From the NCBI GenBank assembly GCA_963720725.1, contig CAVRGN010000001.1:310001-374000 (forward strand): a DNA stretch of 64,000 bases. Reading direction: 5' to 3'. Of the stretch, positions 29,602 through 40,654 are shown piece by piece; positions within the stretch are counted from its first letter, which is position 1, and each line of letters begins with the position of its first letter. The DNA is from Benzoatithermus sp963720725. Its GTDB lineage: Bacteria > Pseudomonadota > Alphaproteobacteria > Geminicoccales > Geminicoccaceae. The notes under the pieces are model-generated. The model did no database searches, had not been told where the DNA came from, and saw only the letters and a list, made by a program, of their open reading frames with translations. Both the position numbers and the translations under genes were made by a program.

Positions 29602-30031
29602 CTATCCCTGGGTGAAGGTGCCGACCTTAGTCTCGGGCAGGCCCTCGACAGGGCGGTAAGCGTATTCGTGCTCCTCGTCCTCATGCAGGACCAGCATGCC
29701 AAGTCGCCTCTCATTGCCCGCCCAGTCCTTGCCGATCGCGTCGAACGCCTTGACGCTCATGCCGGCATGGGTCGCGAACACGATCGCCTCAAGATCGCGC
29801 AAGGTGAGCCTGGCCAACGCCTCCCGGTCGCCGGAAAGCGCGGTCTTGAACGGCTCTTTGTTCTTCCAATCCGGGTGCCCGGGTGCGAGTGCCACGACCC
29901 GGTCGAGCGCGAACACGATCTGGCTCTAGATCGGGCGCTCGACCCAGAGCGTGCCGTCCTGCTCGAAGGTGGCGAGCCGATCCGCGGTCGCCACGAAGTC
30001 GGGGCTGCCCGGCAGCGTGGTGGCGTTGCAG
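29602..30031 (-). pseudogene. HAD-family hydrolase, truncated, with stop codon and central deletion
   Basis: Read leftward from about 30031: GSPDFVATADRLATFEQDGT, LWVERPI, an in-frame TAG at 29926-29928, then FALDRVVALAPGHPDWKNK and FATHAGMSVKAF, and an abrupt join KDWAGNERRLGMLVLHEDEE. Homologous acid-phosphatase-like HAD proteins (about 300 residues) have some 120 further residues at the join, including motifs II-III, and extend beyond the visible end. The first motif reads EQDGT rather than DNDGT. The gene is dead. Confidence 0.65.
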
Positions 30032-31054
30032 TCGCTGGCGGCCCTGCGCTACGGCAATGGCGAGCTCGACGAGGCCGAGCGCCTGCAGCGTGGGGCCATT
30101 GAGATCAGCCAGAACAATCCGGAGGGCTTGGCCCAGCTCGGCTGGCCGGACGTGATCGCGCGCCTCAATGCCGGCTTGGCCAAGGCAGGGCTGGTCCCCG
30201 GTCCGTGATGTGATCCCCGCGGTGGCGGCGACGGCATCTAGGCTCGGACCACCCACCTCGTCGGCCCAGACCGTGAATTGCTTCAGCGTGTTCGGGCCGA
30301 AGGTCATGCTGATCGCCACGTCGGCGGCGTCGCGGCCGCGGGCGATCAGGACGCGGCCGATGCGCGGGACGTTGTGGCGGGCGTCGAAGGTGTGCCAGCG
30401 GCCGCCGAGATAGGCCTCGAACCAGCCGCTGAAATCCATCGGCGCCGGGTCGGGCGGCACGCCGATGTCGCCCAGATAGCCGGTGCAGTAGCGGGCGGGG
30501 ATGTTCATGCAGCGGCACAGCGCCACCGCCAGATGGGCGAAGTCGCGGCAGACACCCTTGCGCTCGTTGAAGGTCTCCCAGGCGGTGCGGGTCGCCCGCG
30601 CATGCTCGTAGCCGAAGGTGACATGGCCGTGGACGAAGTCGCAGATCGCCTGGACCCGGCCCCAGCCGAGCGGCGCCTCGCCGAACAGCTTCCAGGCCGG
30701 CTCGAGCAGATGTTCGGTGTCGCAGTACCGGCTGCCCAGGAGGTAGACCAGCGTCTCGTCCGGCAGCGCCTGCACCTCGTGCTGCACGGCCGACGGGTCG
30801 ACCGGGTCGGGGGTGCCCGGATCCCTGACCACGGCGTCGGCCGAGAACCGGGTTGCGCCGGCGGGTGCCACCAGCCGCGAGCACCAGTTGCCGAAGCCGT
30901 CGCGGTAGGCCGTGACCGGCAGGGGCGGGTCGGTGACCAGATGGTCGGGCCGCTCGAGATCCGAGATGCGCGAATAGTGGACGTGGAGGGTCAGGATCAT
31001 CGGGGTGGGCTGCGGGCATTCGTAGACGATGTCGAAGCCGACGCGGATCTTCAT
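29789..31054 (-). CDS. Transglutaminase-like protein with read-through tail
   Basis: The first 267 residues form a bacterial transglutaminase-like cysteine protease-fold protein: N-terminal beta domain (MKIRVGFDIVYECPQPTPMI), then Cys169 in RKGVCRDFAHLAVALC, His221 and Asp224 in RWHTFDARH, and the normal end TLKQFTVWADEV. Homologues stop near there. Here the frame stays open for about 150 more codons through antisense of the TPR and HAD remnants, so the native stop (near 30250) was probably lost in a rearrangement. The substrate is unknown. Confidence 0.75.
   Translation of the reverse strand: MKIRVGFDIVYECPQPTPMILTLHVHYSRISDLERPDHLVTDPPLPVTAYRDGFGNWCSRLVAPAGATRFSADAVVRDPGTPDPVDPSAVQHEVQALPDETLVYLLGSRYCDTEHLLEPAWKLFGEAPLGWGRVQAICDFVHGHVTFGYEHARATRTAWETFNERKGVCRDFAHLAVALCRCMNIPARYCTGYLGDIGVPPDPAPMDFSGWFEAYLGGRWHTFDARHNVPRIGRVLIARGRDAADVAISMTFGPNTLKQFTVWADEVGGPSLDAVAATAGITSRTGDQPCLGQAGIEARDHVRPAELGQALRIVLADLNGPTLQALGLVELAIAVAQGRQRLQRHHAAGQPRLRGDRGSARHLRAGRHALGRAPDLEPDRVRARPGRGTRTRAPGLEEQRAVQDRAFRRPGGVGQAHLARS
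30019..30208 (+). pseudogene. Remnant of a TPR-type cyclase or regulator 3' end
   Basis: The plus frame reads LQSLAALRYGNGELDEAERL, a TPR-like helix pair, and ends GWPDVIARLNAGLAKAGLVP before TGA at 30206-30208. The ending resembles the tail of TPR cyclases such as the one at 27155-28912 (RWRDGLGRAGLPA). Upstream it runs into the antisense of the HAD remnant, so the 5' part is gone. Confidence 0.35.
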
Positions 31055-31136
31055 GGGATGTCGTCCTCAGAGGCGTACCGTGGCGGCGTCCCGATCGCGC
31101 TGTTGGCAAGCTCGGCAGGCCCCGTCGGGCCCGGCC

Positions 31137-32039
31137 TCACCCCGGCGGCAGGGCGGTCTGCGCCGCCTTCTGCGCCTGCTCGGCCTCGAGGCCCATCATC
31201 GCCTTCTGCAGCTTCTCGAAGGCGCGGACCTCGATCTGGCGCACGCGCTCGCGGCTGATGCCGTACTGGACCGACAGGTCCTCGAGCGTGGTCGGCTCCT
31301 CCTTCAGGCGCCGCTCGGTCAGGATGTGCTTCTCGCGCTCGTTGAGCACGTGCATGGCGGCACCCAGGAGCTCGCGGCGGTGGAGCAGCTCGTCCTCCTC
31401 GGCCAGCACGGTTTCCTGCGAGGCGCTGTCGTCGACCAGCCAGTCCTGCCACTCGCTCTCGCCCTCCGAGCGCAGCGTGGCGTTGAGCGAATGGTCCGGA
31501 CCCTCCAGCCGGCGGTTCATGTCGATCACGTCCTGCTCGGTCACCTCGAGCGTGGTCGCGATCTCCTTGACCGCCTCCGGGCTGAGATCGCCCTCCTCGA
31601 TCGCCTGCATCTGGCTCTTCAGCCGCCGCAGGTTGAAGAACAGCTTCTTCTGCGCCGCGGTGGTGCCCAGCTTCACCAGCGACCAGGAATGCAGGATGTA
31701 TTCCTGGATGGCGGCCCTGATCCACCACATGGCGTAGGTGGCGAGCCTGAAGCCGCGGTCGGGGTCGAAGCGCTTGACCGCCTGCATCAGGCCGACATTG
31801 CCCTCCGAGATGATCTCGTTCATCGGCAGGCCGTAGCCGCGGTAGCCCATGGCGATCTTGGCGACCAGCCGCAGATGGCTGGTGACCAGCTTGTGCGCCG
31901 CCTGCACGTCGTCATGCTCGCGCCAGCTTTTCGCGAGCATGAACTCCTCGCCGGGCTCGAGCATCGGGAAGCGGCGGATCTCGTCGAGATAGCGCGCGAG
32001 GCCGGTGCCCTCTGTGGGTACGATCGGAAGACTGGCCAT
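31137..32039 (-). CDS. rpoH: RNA polymerase sigma-32 factor RpoH
   Basis: The 300-residue protein directs RNA polymerase to heat-shock promoters. Region 2 shows AYGL-like GYGLPMNEIISEGNVGLMQA and FRLATYAMWWIRAAIQEYIL; the RpoH box QKKLFFNLRRLK follows; region 4 has LSVQYGISRERVRQIEVRAF. It is 86 bases downstream of rluD on the same strand, a conserved order in alphaproteobacteria. A sigma-32-like promoter at htpG in this window is a likely target. Confidence 0.97.
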   Translation of the reverse strand: MASLPIVPTEGTGLARYLDEIRRFPMLEPGEEFMLAKSWREHDDVQAAHKLVTSHLRLVAKIAMGYRGYGLPMNEIISEGNVGLMQAVKRFDPDRGFRLATYAMWWIRAAIQEYILHSWSLVKLGTTAAQKKLFFNLRRLKSQMQAIEEGDLSPEAVKEIATTLEVTEQDVIDMNRRLEGPDHSLNATLRSEGESEWQDWLVDDSASQETVLAEEDELLHRRELLGAAMHVLNEREKHILTERRLKEEPTTLEDLSVQYGISRERVRQIEVRAFEKLQKAMMGLEAEQAQKAAQTALPPG

Positions 32040-32125
32040 GCAGAGAAATCCTGGTCCGTATACGGCAGCGAGGGTCCCGCTCGCGGCGCGTGTGCCGGTC
32101 CAACCCGGGCTGGTGCCAGATTAGG

Positions 32126-33088
32126 CTACGGGCGCAGGAGATCAAGAATGGCGTCGAACAGTATCGGTGGCGGGACGTCGAAGGCGAGCGCGGCGCCGGT
32201 CACCGGGTGGGTGAAGCCGAGCCGGCGCGCGTGCAGGAGGATCCGGCCGAGCTCGCCCGCCGCCGCCGGCAGCTTGGCGTCGCGGCCGCGACCGTAGAGG
32301 CGGTCGCCGAGGATCGGGTGGCCCAGGCTGGCGGCGTGGACGCGGATCTGATGGGTGCGGCCGGTCTCCAGGCGGAACTCCATCCGTGCGGCACGGGTCG
32401 CGGCGGCGTCCAGCCGGCGCCAGTGGGTGACCGCGCGCTTGCCGCCGCGATGGACCACGGCCATGCGCTTGCGATCGACCGGGTGGCGTCCGAGCGGCCG
32501 GTCGACCGTGCCCGAGGCGACCGCGGGCACGCCCCAGACGATCGCCTCGTAGACCCGGTCGATCGTGTGCACGCTGAACTGGCCGGCCAGACCGACATGG
32601 GCGCGGTCGTGCTTGGCGGCGACCATGACCCCGCTGACCTCGCGGTCGAGCCGGTGGACGATGCCCGGGCGCAGCACCCCGCCGATGCCCGACAGGCTGG
32701 CGCCGCAATGGGCCATGAGCGCGTTGACCAGCGTGCCGCCGGCATGACCCGGGGCGGGATGGACCACCATGCCGGCGGGCTTGACCAGCACCACCAGATG
32801 CTCGTCCTCGTGGAGGATCTCCAGCGCCAGGTCTTCGGGCGCGGGCTCGGCCGCGCGCGGCGGCGGCACGGCCAGCGTCAGCAGGTCGCCCGGTTTGACC
32901 CGGTGCCCCGGCTCGTCTATCACCCGCTCGCCCAGCCGGAGGCAGCCCTCGCGGACCAGCGCCTGCAGGCGCGAGCGCGACATCTGCGGCAGCCGGTCGG
33001 CGAGAAACCGGTCGAGGCGCTGCCCGTCGGCGGCGTCCCCGACCAGGAGCCGCAGCGGCTCGAGGCCCGCGGCACCAGGGGCGAGCAT
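32126..33088 (-). CDS. rluD: 23S rRNA pseudouridine synthase RluD
   Basis: The 320-residue enzyme isomerises uridines in helix 69 of 23S rRNA. It has an N-terminal S4 domain (RLDRFLADRLPQMSRSRLQA) and a catalytic domain with Asp in IVHRLDREVSGVMV, plus RTHQIRVHAASLGHPI. Full length. ATG 33088 shares the bases CATG with the start of the divergent small membrane protein gene, so there is no intergenic DNA on its 5' side. Confidence 0.94.
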   Translation of the reverse strand: MLAPGAAGLEPLRLLVGDAADGQRLDRFLADRLPQMSRSRLQALVREGCLRLGERVIDEPGHRVKPGDLLTLAVPPPRAAEPAPEDLALEILHEDEHLVVLVKPAGMVVHPAPGHAGGTLVNALMAHCGASLSGIGGVLRPGIVHRLDREVSGVMVAAKHDRAHVGLAGQFSVHTIDRVYEAIVWGVPAVASGTVDRPLGRHPVDRKRMAVVHRGGKRAVTHWRRLDAAATRAARMEFRLETGRTHQIRVHAASLGHPILGDRLYGRGRDAKLPAAAGELGRILLHARRLGFTHPVTGAALAFDVPPPILFDAILDLLRP

Positions 33089-33398
33089 GTCGGAATCACT
33101 GCTGCGCGCGGTCAAGCTGTTCGTCGTCTTGGGTGGCGTGCTGCTCATCGTCGGCACTGCTACGCTGATCACCCTCCTGGTCAAGCGCGGCACCCGGGTC
33201 GCCGGCGGCGAGGTTCCGGCCGCGGCGGCGGCCGCCGCGGTGGCATTGCCGCCCGGTGGCGAGGTCGTCCAGGCCACGCTCGCCGGCTCCGAGCTCGTCC
33301 TGCTCGGTCGCGCCGCGCGAGGCCAGTTCGTGCTGGTGGTCGCACTGGCCGGTGGCGACCGCCGCCGCCTGGTCTGGCTCGTCCCCGCCGACCCGTGA
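33087..33398 (+). CDS. Small single-pass membrane protein (DUF6476-like)
   Basis: The 103-residue protein has one membrane helix at about residues 8-32 (KLFVVLGGVLLIVGTATLI) and a short basic stretch after it, followed by a beta-rich C-terminal part (GSELVLLGRAARGQFVLVV). Small proteins of this kind lie divergent to rluD in many alphaproteobacteria and are labelled DUF6476, which I assign from context. ATG 33087 overlaps the rluD start. Its stop overlaps the GTG of the next gene, so translation is probably coupled. Confidence 0.7.
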   Translation: MSESLLRAVKLFVVLGGVLLIVGTATLITLLVKRGTRVAGGEVPAAAAAAAVALPPGGEVVQATLAGSELVLLGRAARGQFVLVVALAGGDRRRLVWLVPADP

Positions 33399-34663
33399 GC
33401 GACCGCGAGCAGGAGGTCGAGGTCACGGCACTGGGTGCGGCCGGCGACGGCATCGCCCTGGCCGGCGGGCGGCGCCTGTTCGTGCCGGGTGCGCTGCCCG
33501 GCGAGCGCTGGCGGGTCCGCCTCGCCGCAGGCGGCGAGCGGGCGACGCCGCTCGCCTGCCTGGTGGAGGTCCCCAGGGCGGCGCCGCCCTGCCGCCATTT
33601 CGGCCGCTGCGGCGGCTGCCGGCTGCAGCATCTGACGGACCGCGACTATGCCGCGTTCAAGCGTCGCCGGATCACCGATGCGCTCGAACGCCAGGGCCTG
33701 CCGACCGGCATGGTGGGGGAGGTGCGGGTGGGCCCGCGCGCGAGCCGGCGGCGGCTCCGGCTGGCGCTGACCCGTGTCGGCGGCCGCCTGCGACTGGGGC
33801 TGCGCGAGCGTGCGGGCCACGCCGTGGTGGCGCTGGAGATGTGCGCCGTGGCCGAGCCGGCGCTGGTGGCGCTGCTGGTGCCGCTGGGCGAGGCGCTGGC
33901 CGGCTGGCTCGCGGGGCCGTGGCCGGCGGAGGCCAGCCTCGCCTTGGCCGAGAACGGTCCCGACCTCCTGCTGCACGCCGCCCGGCCGCCGCTCCCCGCC
34001 GAGCGCGCCGGTGCTGCGGCACTGGCCGCCGGCCTGGGCCTCGCCCGGGTCGCCTGGCAGTCCGGCGACGGCCTGGCGGAAGCGGTGGTGACGCTGCGCC
34101 AGCCGGTGGTGCGCCTGTCCGGGGTGCCGGTCGAGCTGCCGCCCGGCGCCTTCCAGCAGGCGACGGCGTTCGGTGCCGAGGAGCTTGCCGCCGCCGTGGC
34201 ACATTGGGGCGGGGATGCGCGCAACGTCGCCGATCTCTATGCCGGCATCGGCACGCTCACCTTCGCCCTGGCCGGCCGCGCGCGCCGCCTGGTCGCGGTC
34301 GAGAGCGACCCCGCCGCCGCCATGGCCTTGCGCCGTGCCGCCGCCGGCCGCAACCTCACCGTGCTGGAGCGCGACCTCGCCCGGCGCCCGCTGCAGCCGG
34401 GCGATCTCACCCACGATCTGGTCGTGCTCGACCCGCCGCGCCAGGGGGCCATGGCCCAGTGTGCGGCCCTGGCGCGCGCCGCGGTGCCGCGCCTGATCTA
34501 CGCCTCGTGCCACCCCGAGAGCTTCGCCCGCGACGCCAGGGTCCTGATCGAGGCCGGCTTCGCCCTGGCCGAGCTGCGGCCGATCGACCAGTTCCGCTAC
34601 AGCGCCGAGATCGAGCTCGCCGCCCTGTTCACGCGCCCGCCCGCCCGGCCGCGTCGGCGCTGA
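33395..34663 (+). CDS. TrmA/RlmD-family RNA m5U methyltransferase
   Basis: The 422-residue SAM-dependent enzyme methylates a uridine in rRNA or tRNA. An iron-sulfur cluster motif CRHFGRCGGC lies near residue 68. The SAM site is NVADLYAGIGTLTFALAG, then VVLDPPRQGA and catalytic Cys in IYASCHPESFARD, as in RlmD/TrmA. The N-terminal TRAM-like part starts EVEVTALGAAGDGIAL. GTG 33395 overlaps the upstream stop (GTGA). The exact target (U747, U1939 or tRNA U54) is not determined. Confidence 0.9.
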   Translation: MSDREQEVEVTALGAAGDGIALAGGRRLFVPGALPGERWRVRLAAGGERATPLACLVEVPRAAPPCRHFGRCGGCRLQHLTDRDYAAFKRRRITDALERQGLPTGMVGEVRVGPRASRRRLRLALTRVGGRLRLGLRERAGHAVVALEMCAVAEPALVALLVPLGEALAGWLAGPWPAEASLALAENGPDLLLHAARPPLPAERAGAAALAAGLGLARVAWQSGDGLAEAVVTLRQPVVRLSGVPVELPPGAFQQATAFGAEELAAAVAHWGGDARNVADLYAGIGTLTFALAGRARRLVAVESDPAAAMALRRAAAGRNLTVLERDLARRPLQPGDLTHDLVVLDPPRQGAMAQCAALARAAVPRLIYASCHPESFARDARVLIEAGFALAELRPIDQFRYSAEIELAALFTRPPARPRRR

Positions 34664-34731
34664 CCCGGGACCGCGCGAATCGCCCCTTGATCCGCCATCG
34701 CCCGGCCGCTACATACGCGCGGCCCGCCGCT

Positions 34732-34807
34732 GTCCCCTTCGTCTAGCGGTCCAGGACGTCGCCCTCTCACGGCGAAAACAGGGGTTCGAGTCCCCTAGGG
34801 GACGCCA
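34732..34807 (+). tRNA. tRNA-Glu (CTC)
   Basis: The acceptor stem GTCCCCT pairs with AGGGGAC, followed by G and encoded CCA at 34805-34807. The anticodon stem TCGCC/GGCGA closes the loop CTCTCAC, giving anticodon CTC (reads GAG, Glu). The T-arm AGGGGTTCGAGTCCCCT is standard. The gene is 76 bases including CCA. Confidence 0.96.
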
Positions 34808-35249
34808 GCGGTCAGCCCGAAATCCATAGGTCGCATCGCCCGCCTGCGCTGATTGGGGTGGCAGGTCCGCTCCGGCTCGGGCGCCGACCTGCCGCGCCAA
34901 GCGCGCAACGCCCGCGTGCCGGCTGAGGCTCAGGCGCGTGTTCGACAACCTGCTCGGGCGCATCGGCGAACAGCGACGCGGAACGGACCCGGCCGTCTCC
35001 TGGAGGCACTGGCCCGCATCAGGCGGTGCTGGCGCTCTCCTCGCCGGGCTTGGCTGCGACCCGGTCGTCCTCGCCGCCGCCCCGCCGCGGGAGGTCGGGC
35101 AACTGTGTGGCGGGAGCATGGCGGTTCTGGGACGGCCGCGTGACCGGGTGAGGGGCTGCGGTCACAAGATGTTGGGTGGCGGCGTCCCGTCGGGCACTTT
35201 CGCTGCGATAGCCCTTGTCAATCGGCGGGACAGCCGCGATCTTCCAGCC
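34808..35249. other. Gap between tRNA-Glu and helicase gene
   Basis: No gene is supported in these 442 bases. GGCAGGTC (34860-34867) and GACCTGCC (34886-34893) form an 8-bp hairpin 50 bases after the tRNA that could help end its transcript. The helicase frame is open upstream from 34938, but that part shows no conserved sequence and I treat it as untranslated. Confidence 0.4.
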
Positions 35250-37765
<2,516 letters not shown>

Positions 37766-37769
<4 letters not shown>

Positions 37770-38035
37770 GCGACGGCCTGCGGCTCGACAAATGGCTGTT
37801 CCAGGCGCGATTCATCCACAATCGGCGCTTGGCCGAGAGCCTGGTCGCGGCACGTCGCGTGCGGCTGAACGAACAGATCGTGGGCAAGACCCACCAGCTG
37901 GTGCGCCCGGGCGACGTCATCACCCTGACCGACCAGCGCCAGGTGCGCGTCCTGCGGGTCCGCGCGCTCGGGGAGCGCCGCGGACCCGCGGTCGAGGCGC
38001 GCGGGCTCTACGACGAGCTCGCGCGGGTGGACTGA
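37766..38035 (+). CDS. RNA-binding S4 domain protein (HslR-like)
   Basis: This 89-residue protein is almost entirely an S4 RNA-binding domain: LRLDKWLFQARFIHNRRLAE, ARRVRLNEQIVGKTHQLVRP and GDVITLTDQRQVRVLRV. HslR binds stalled 50S subunits in E. coli and is heat-induced; the same role is possible here. ATG 37766 overlaps the helicase stop (ATGA), so translation is coupled. Its stop is directly beside that of the convergent cytochrome gene. Confidence 0.9.
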
Positions 38036-38413
38036 CTACTTGGACGCCTCGTCGATGTAGGCGATGACGTTGGCGCGGTCCTCGGGCTTCTTGAGACCCG
38101 GGAACGCCATCTTGTTCTTCGGCACGTACGCCTTCGGATCGGCCAGATACTCGCTGAGCGTTTCGTTGGTCCAGACCAGGCCGTCCTTGCCGTGCTGGAT
38201 CATCGACTCGGAGTACTTGAATCCTTCCACGGTACCGGCGGTGCGGCCGATGATGCCGTGCAGGGACGGACCGACGCGGTTCTTGGCCTCTTCGATCACG
38301 TGGCACGCCTTGCACTTGGCGAACACCTTCTCGCCCGCGGCCGCATCCTGCGCCGAGGCGGAGCCCGCGACGCCGACCGCAAGGGCGAAGCCTATTGCTA
38401 ACTGCTTGATCAT
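38036..38413 (-). CDS. Class I cytochrome c (c550/CycM-like)
   Basis: The 125-residue periplasmic electron carrier has a signal peptide (MIKQLAIGFALAVGVAGSAS, cut near SAQ). The haem is attached at CKACH within FAKCKACHVIEEAKN, and the axial Met is in KNKMAFPGLKK. GPSLHGIIGRTAGTVEGFKY is typical of the c2/c550 group. It probably carries electrons to an oxidase. Its stop abuts the S4 gene stop, leaving no room for a separate terminator. Confidence 0.93.
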   Translation of the reverse strand: MIKQLAIGFALAVGVAGSASAQDAAAGEKVFAKCKACHVIEEAKNRVGPSLHGIIGRTAGTVEGFKYSESMIQHGKDGLVWTNETLSEYLADPKAYVPKNKMAFPGLKKPEDRANVIAYIDEASK

Positions 38414-38523
38414 CCTGCCTCCCAATGGCAATGCGACGGTAGAAGACGGGCGGGCGCCGGTCGGTTCCGCCGGACGCCTCGGCGCGACACACAAGCCGCA
38501 ACCGGGGGCGAAGGCAAGCGGTC

Positions 38524-39219
38524 TCAAGTTGGGGGCCGTGCCCGCGCGCCGAAGATCGCGGTGCCCACTCTTACGTGCGTGGCGCCGAATCGGATCGCGG
38601 TCTCGTAGTCGCCGCTCATGCCGATGCTGACCCAGGGCAGGTCGTGGCGCGCGGCGAGCTTGGCCAGCAGCGCCGCATGCAGGGCCACGTCCTCGTCCTC
38701 GGGCGGGATCGCCATCAGGCCCTGGAGCGCCAGACCCAGTTCGCCGCGACACAAGGTCACGAAGCCGTCCAGCTCCGGCGGCGCGATCCCCGACTTCTGC
38801 GGCTCCTCGCCGGTGTTCACCTGCACCAGCAGCCGCGGCGCCCGGCCCTGCCGCGACGTCTCCTTGGCGATCTCGCGCGCGAGCTTGGGCCGGTCGAGCG
38901 TCTGGATGACGTCGAACAGCGCCACGGCGGCGGCGGCCTTGTTGCTCTGCAGGCCGCCGATCAGGTGCAGCTCGACGCCGGGCCAGCGCTCGCGCAGCCC
39001 CGGCCAGCGGCCTTGCGCCTCCTGGACGTAGTTCTCGCCGAAGACGCGCTGCCCGGCGGCCAGCGCGGCCGCGATCCGGTCCTCGGGCTGGGACTTCCCG
39101 ACCGCGATCAGCGTCACCGAGCCCGTCGGCCGGCCGGCGGCGCGTTCGGCGGCCGCGATGCGTCCTTGCACCAGTTCCAGGCTGGCGGCGACGTCCCCCT
39201 GTTGACCCGGCTCGGTCAT
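38524..39219 (-). CDS. YggS-family PLP homeostasis protein
   Basis: The 231-residue protein belongs to the PLP-binding YggS/PROSC family, which keeps vitamin B6 and amino-acid pools balanced. PLP-binding Lys is in VTLIAVGKSQPED; conserved FGENYVQEAQGRW, HLIGGLQSNKAAAAVALFD and WVSIGMSGDYETAIRFGATH follow, with RVGTAIFGAR at the end. Full length. It is divergent from the cupin gene with 45 bases between the starts. Confidence 0.95.
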   Translation of the reverse strand: MTEPGQQGDVAASLELVQGRIAAAERAAGRPTGSVTLIAVGKSQPEDRIAAALAAGQRVFGENYVQEAQGRWPGLRERWPGVELHLIGGLQSNKAAAAVALFDVIQTLDRPKLAREIAKETSRQGRAPRLLVQVNTGEEPQKSGIAPPELDGFVTLCRGELGLALQGLMAIPPEDEDVALHAALLAKLAARHDLPWVSIGMSGDYETAIRFGATHVRVGTAIFGARARPPT

Positions 39220-39264
39220 GCCTTAGTAGCTCCACCGCTGGCGCTGCATCGTCGGGAGACCCGG

Positions 39265-40446
39265 ATGACCTTCGACGAGATCATGGCTCCGTTCGGGGCG
39301 GAGACCTTCACCCGCGACTATCTGTGGCAGCAGCCGCTGCATGTGCAAGGCTCGCCGGACAAGTTCCACGCGATCATGAACTGGGACGTGCTGAACCGGC
39401 TGCTCGGCACCACCACGGTCTGGACCAGCCAGACCATGGTGCTGATCCTCGACCGCGAGACGGTGCCCGCCTCCGCCTACACCACGCCCACACCGGCGCG
39501 CGGGGCCGGCACCGAGCTGCGGCCGGATCCGGTGCGGGTCCAGAAGTACCTGGCGCGCGGCGCCACCATGGTCTTGAACTTCATCGACCAGCTGACCCCC
39601 GAGCTCTCCGCCTTCGCCCGGTCGCTCGAGGCGGCACTGGGCGGCCGGGTGCAGGCCAATCTCTATCTGTCCTCCAAGCGCAAGCAGGGCTTCAACGCCC
39701 ATTTCGACTTTCACGACGTGTTCGCGATGCACGTGATGGGCGAGAAGACCTGGACCGTGTTCAAGGGCCGCTGCGAATGGCCGATCCAGCATCCGATGTT
39801 CGAGGGCTGGTCGCGCGAGCGCCACGACCAGCACAAGGGCGAGCTGTGGCGCGAGGTGACGCTCAAGCCCGGCGACCTGCTCTACCTGCCGCGCGGCCAG
39901 TATCACTATGCGCTGGCCGACGACGGGCCTTGCGTGCACATCGCCTGGGGCGTCACCTATCCCATCGGCATGGACGTGGTGAGCTACGCCTTCGAGCGCA
40001 TGGTCGGCGAAGCGCTGGGGCGTGCCAACCTGCCGCGCGACCGGGTGGCGCTGCAGGCCCGCCTGGCCGACATCGGCCGGATCGTCGCCCGCACGCTGAG
40101 CGAGCCGCAGGCGCTCGACGACCTCACCCGGACCTGGGACGGCTTCGGTGTCGGCCGCGAGCGCTACGATCTTCCGGACGTCATCGAGCTTGCCGATCCG
40201 GCCTATCGCGTCCGCCGCGCCGGGCTGCGGCTGGTGTCCCAGGGCGGGCGGCACGGCCTGGTCAAGGAGGGGACGCGCCAGGCGGTCGAGGTGCCGGCCG
40301 CGATCCAGCCGCAGGTCGCCTGGGTCCTCGAACGGGACGGATTCGCCAAGGGCGAGCTCGCCTCGGCCTTTCCCGATGCGGGTCCCGCCACCCTCGACCG
40401 GCTGCTCGGCGACCTCCACAAGATGGCCCTGGTGGAGCCCGTCTGA
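39265..40446 (+). CDS. Cupin-4 / JmjC-type ribosomal oxygenase-like protein
   Basis: The 393-residue protein is an Fe(II)/2-oxoglutarate-type dioxygenase of the cupin-4 (ROX, YcfD-like) group, whose members hydroxylate ribosomal proteins. Iron ligands are His and Asp in FNAHFDFHDVF and a later His in CVHIAWGVTYP. The start TFTRDYLWQQPLHVQG is also typical. The C-terminal winged-helix part ends with LDRLLGDLHKMALVEPV. The substrate protein is not known for this group. Confidence 0.85.
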   Translation: MTFDEIMAPFGAETFTRDYLWQQPLHVQGSPDKFHAIMNWDVLNRLLGTTTVWTSQTMVLILDRETVPASAYTTPTPARGAGTELRPDPVRVQKYLARGATMVLNFIDQLTPELSAFARSLEAALGGRVQANLYLSSKRKQGFNAHFDFHDVFAMHVMGEKTWTVFKGRCEWPIQHPMFEGWSRERHDQHKGELWREVTLKPGDLLYLPRGQYHYALADDGPCVHIAWGVTYPIGMDVVSYAFERMVGEALGRANLPRDRVALQARLADIGRIVARTLSEPQALDDLTRTWDGFGVGRERYDLPDVIELADPAYRVRRAGLRLVSQGGRHGLVKEGTRQAVEVPAAIQPQVAWVLERDGFAKGELASAFPDAGPATLDRLLGDLHKMALVEPV

Positions 40447-40654
40447 GGCCCGGGAACACTGTGGCAAACACGCGACAACAACCGTTGCAACGCCTGACTG
40501 TCATACGTCGATGATTGCATTGGGCGGCGATGCTTGAAACAAGACGGACATCGAATGGCCATCGGCGCATGGTGCCGACCGATGGTTTTTCCAGGCGCTC
40601 AGGGCGCCGGTCGGCAACGACAACAAGGCACCCTGGCAAGGCAGAGACCGGACA

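Noticed and set aside
29951..30208. Possible full small gene starting at 29951
   Set aside because: Only the TPR-like end from about 30019 looks like protein; the start is antisense to the HAD remnant.
34709..35119. 136-codon minus-strand frame over tRNA-Glu with LGDSNPCFRRE
   Set aside because: This is the well-known false protein from antisense of a tRNA; the tRNA structure is complete.
34938..35249. N-terminal extension of the helicase from 34938
   Set aside because: The extra 104 codons show no conserved sequence and no good ribosome-binding site, and helicase similarity begins at 35250.
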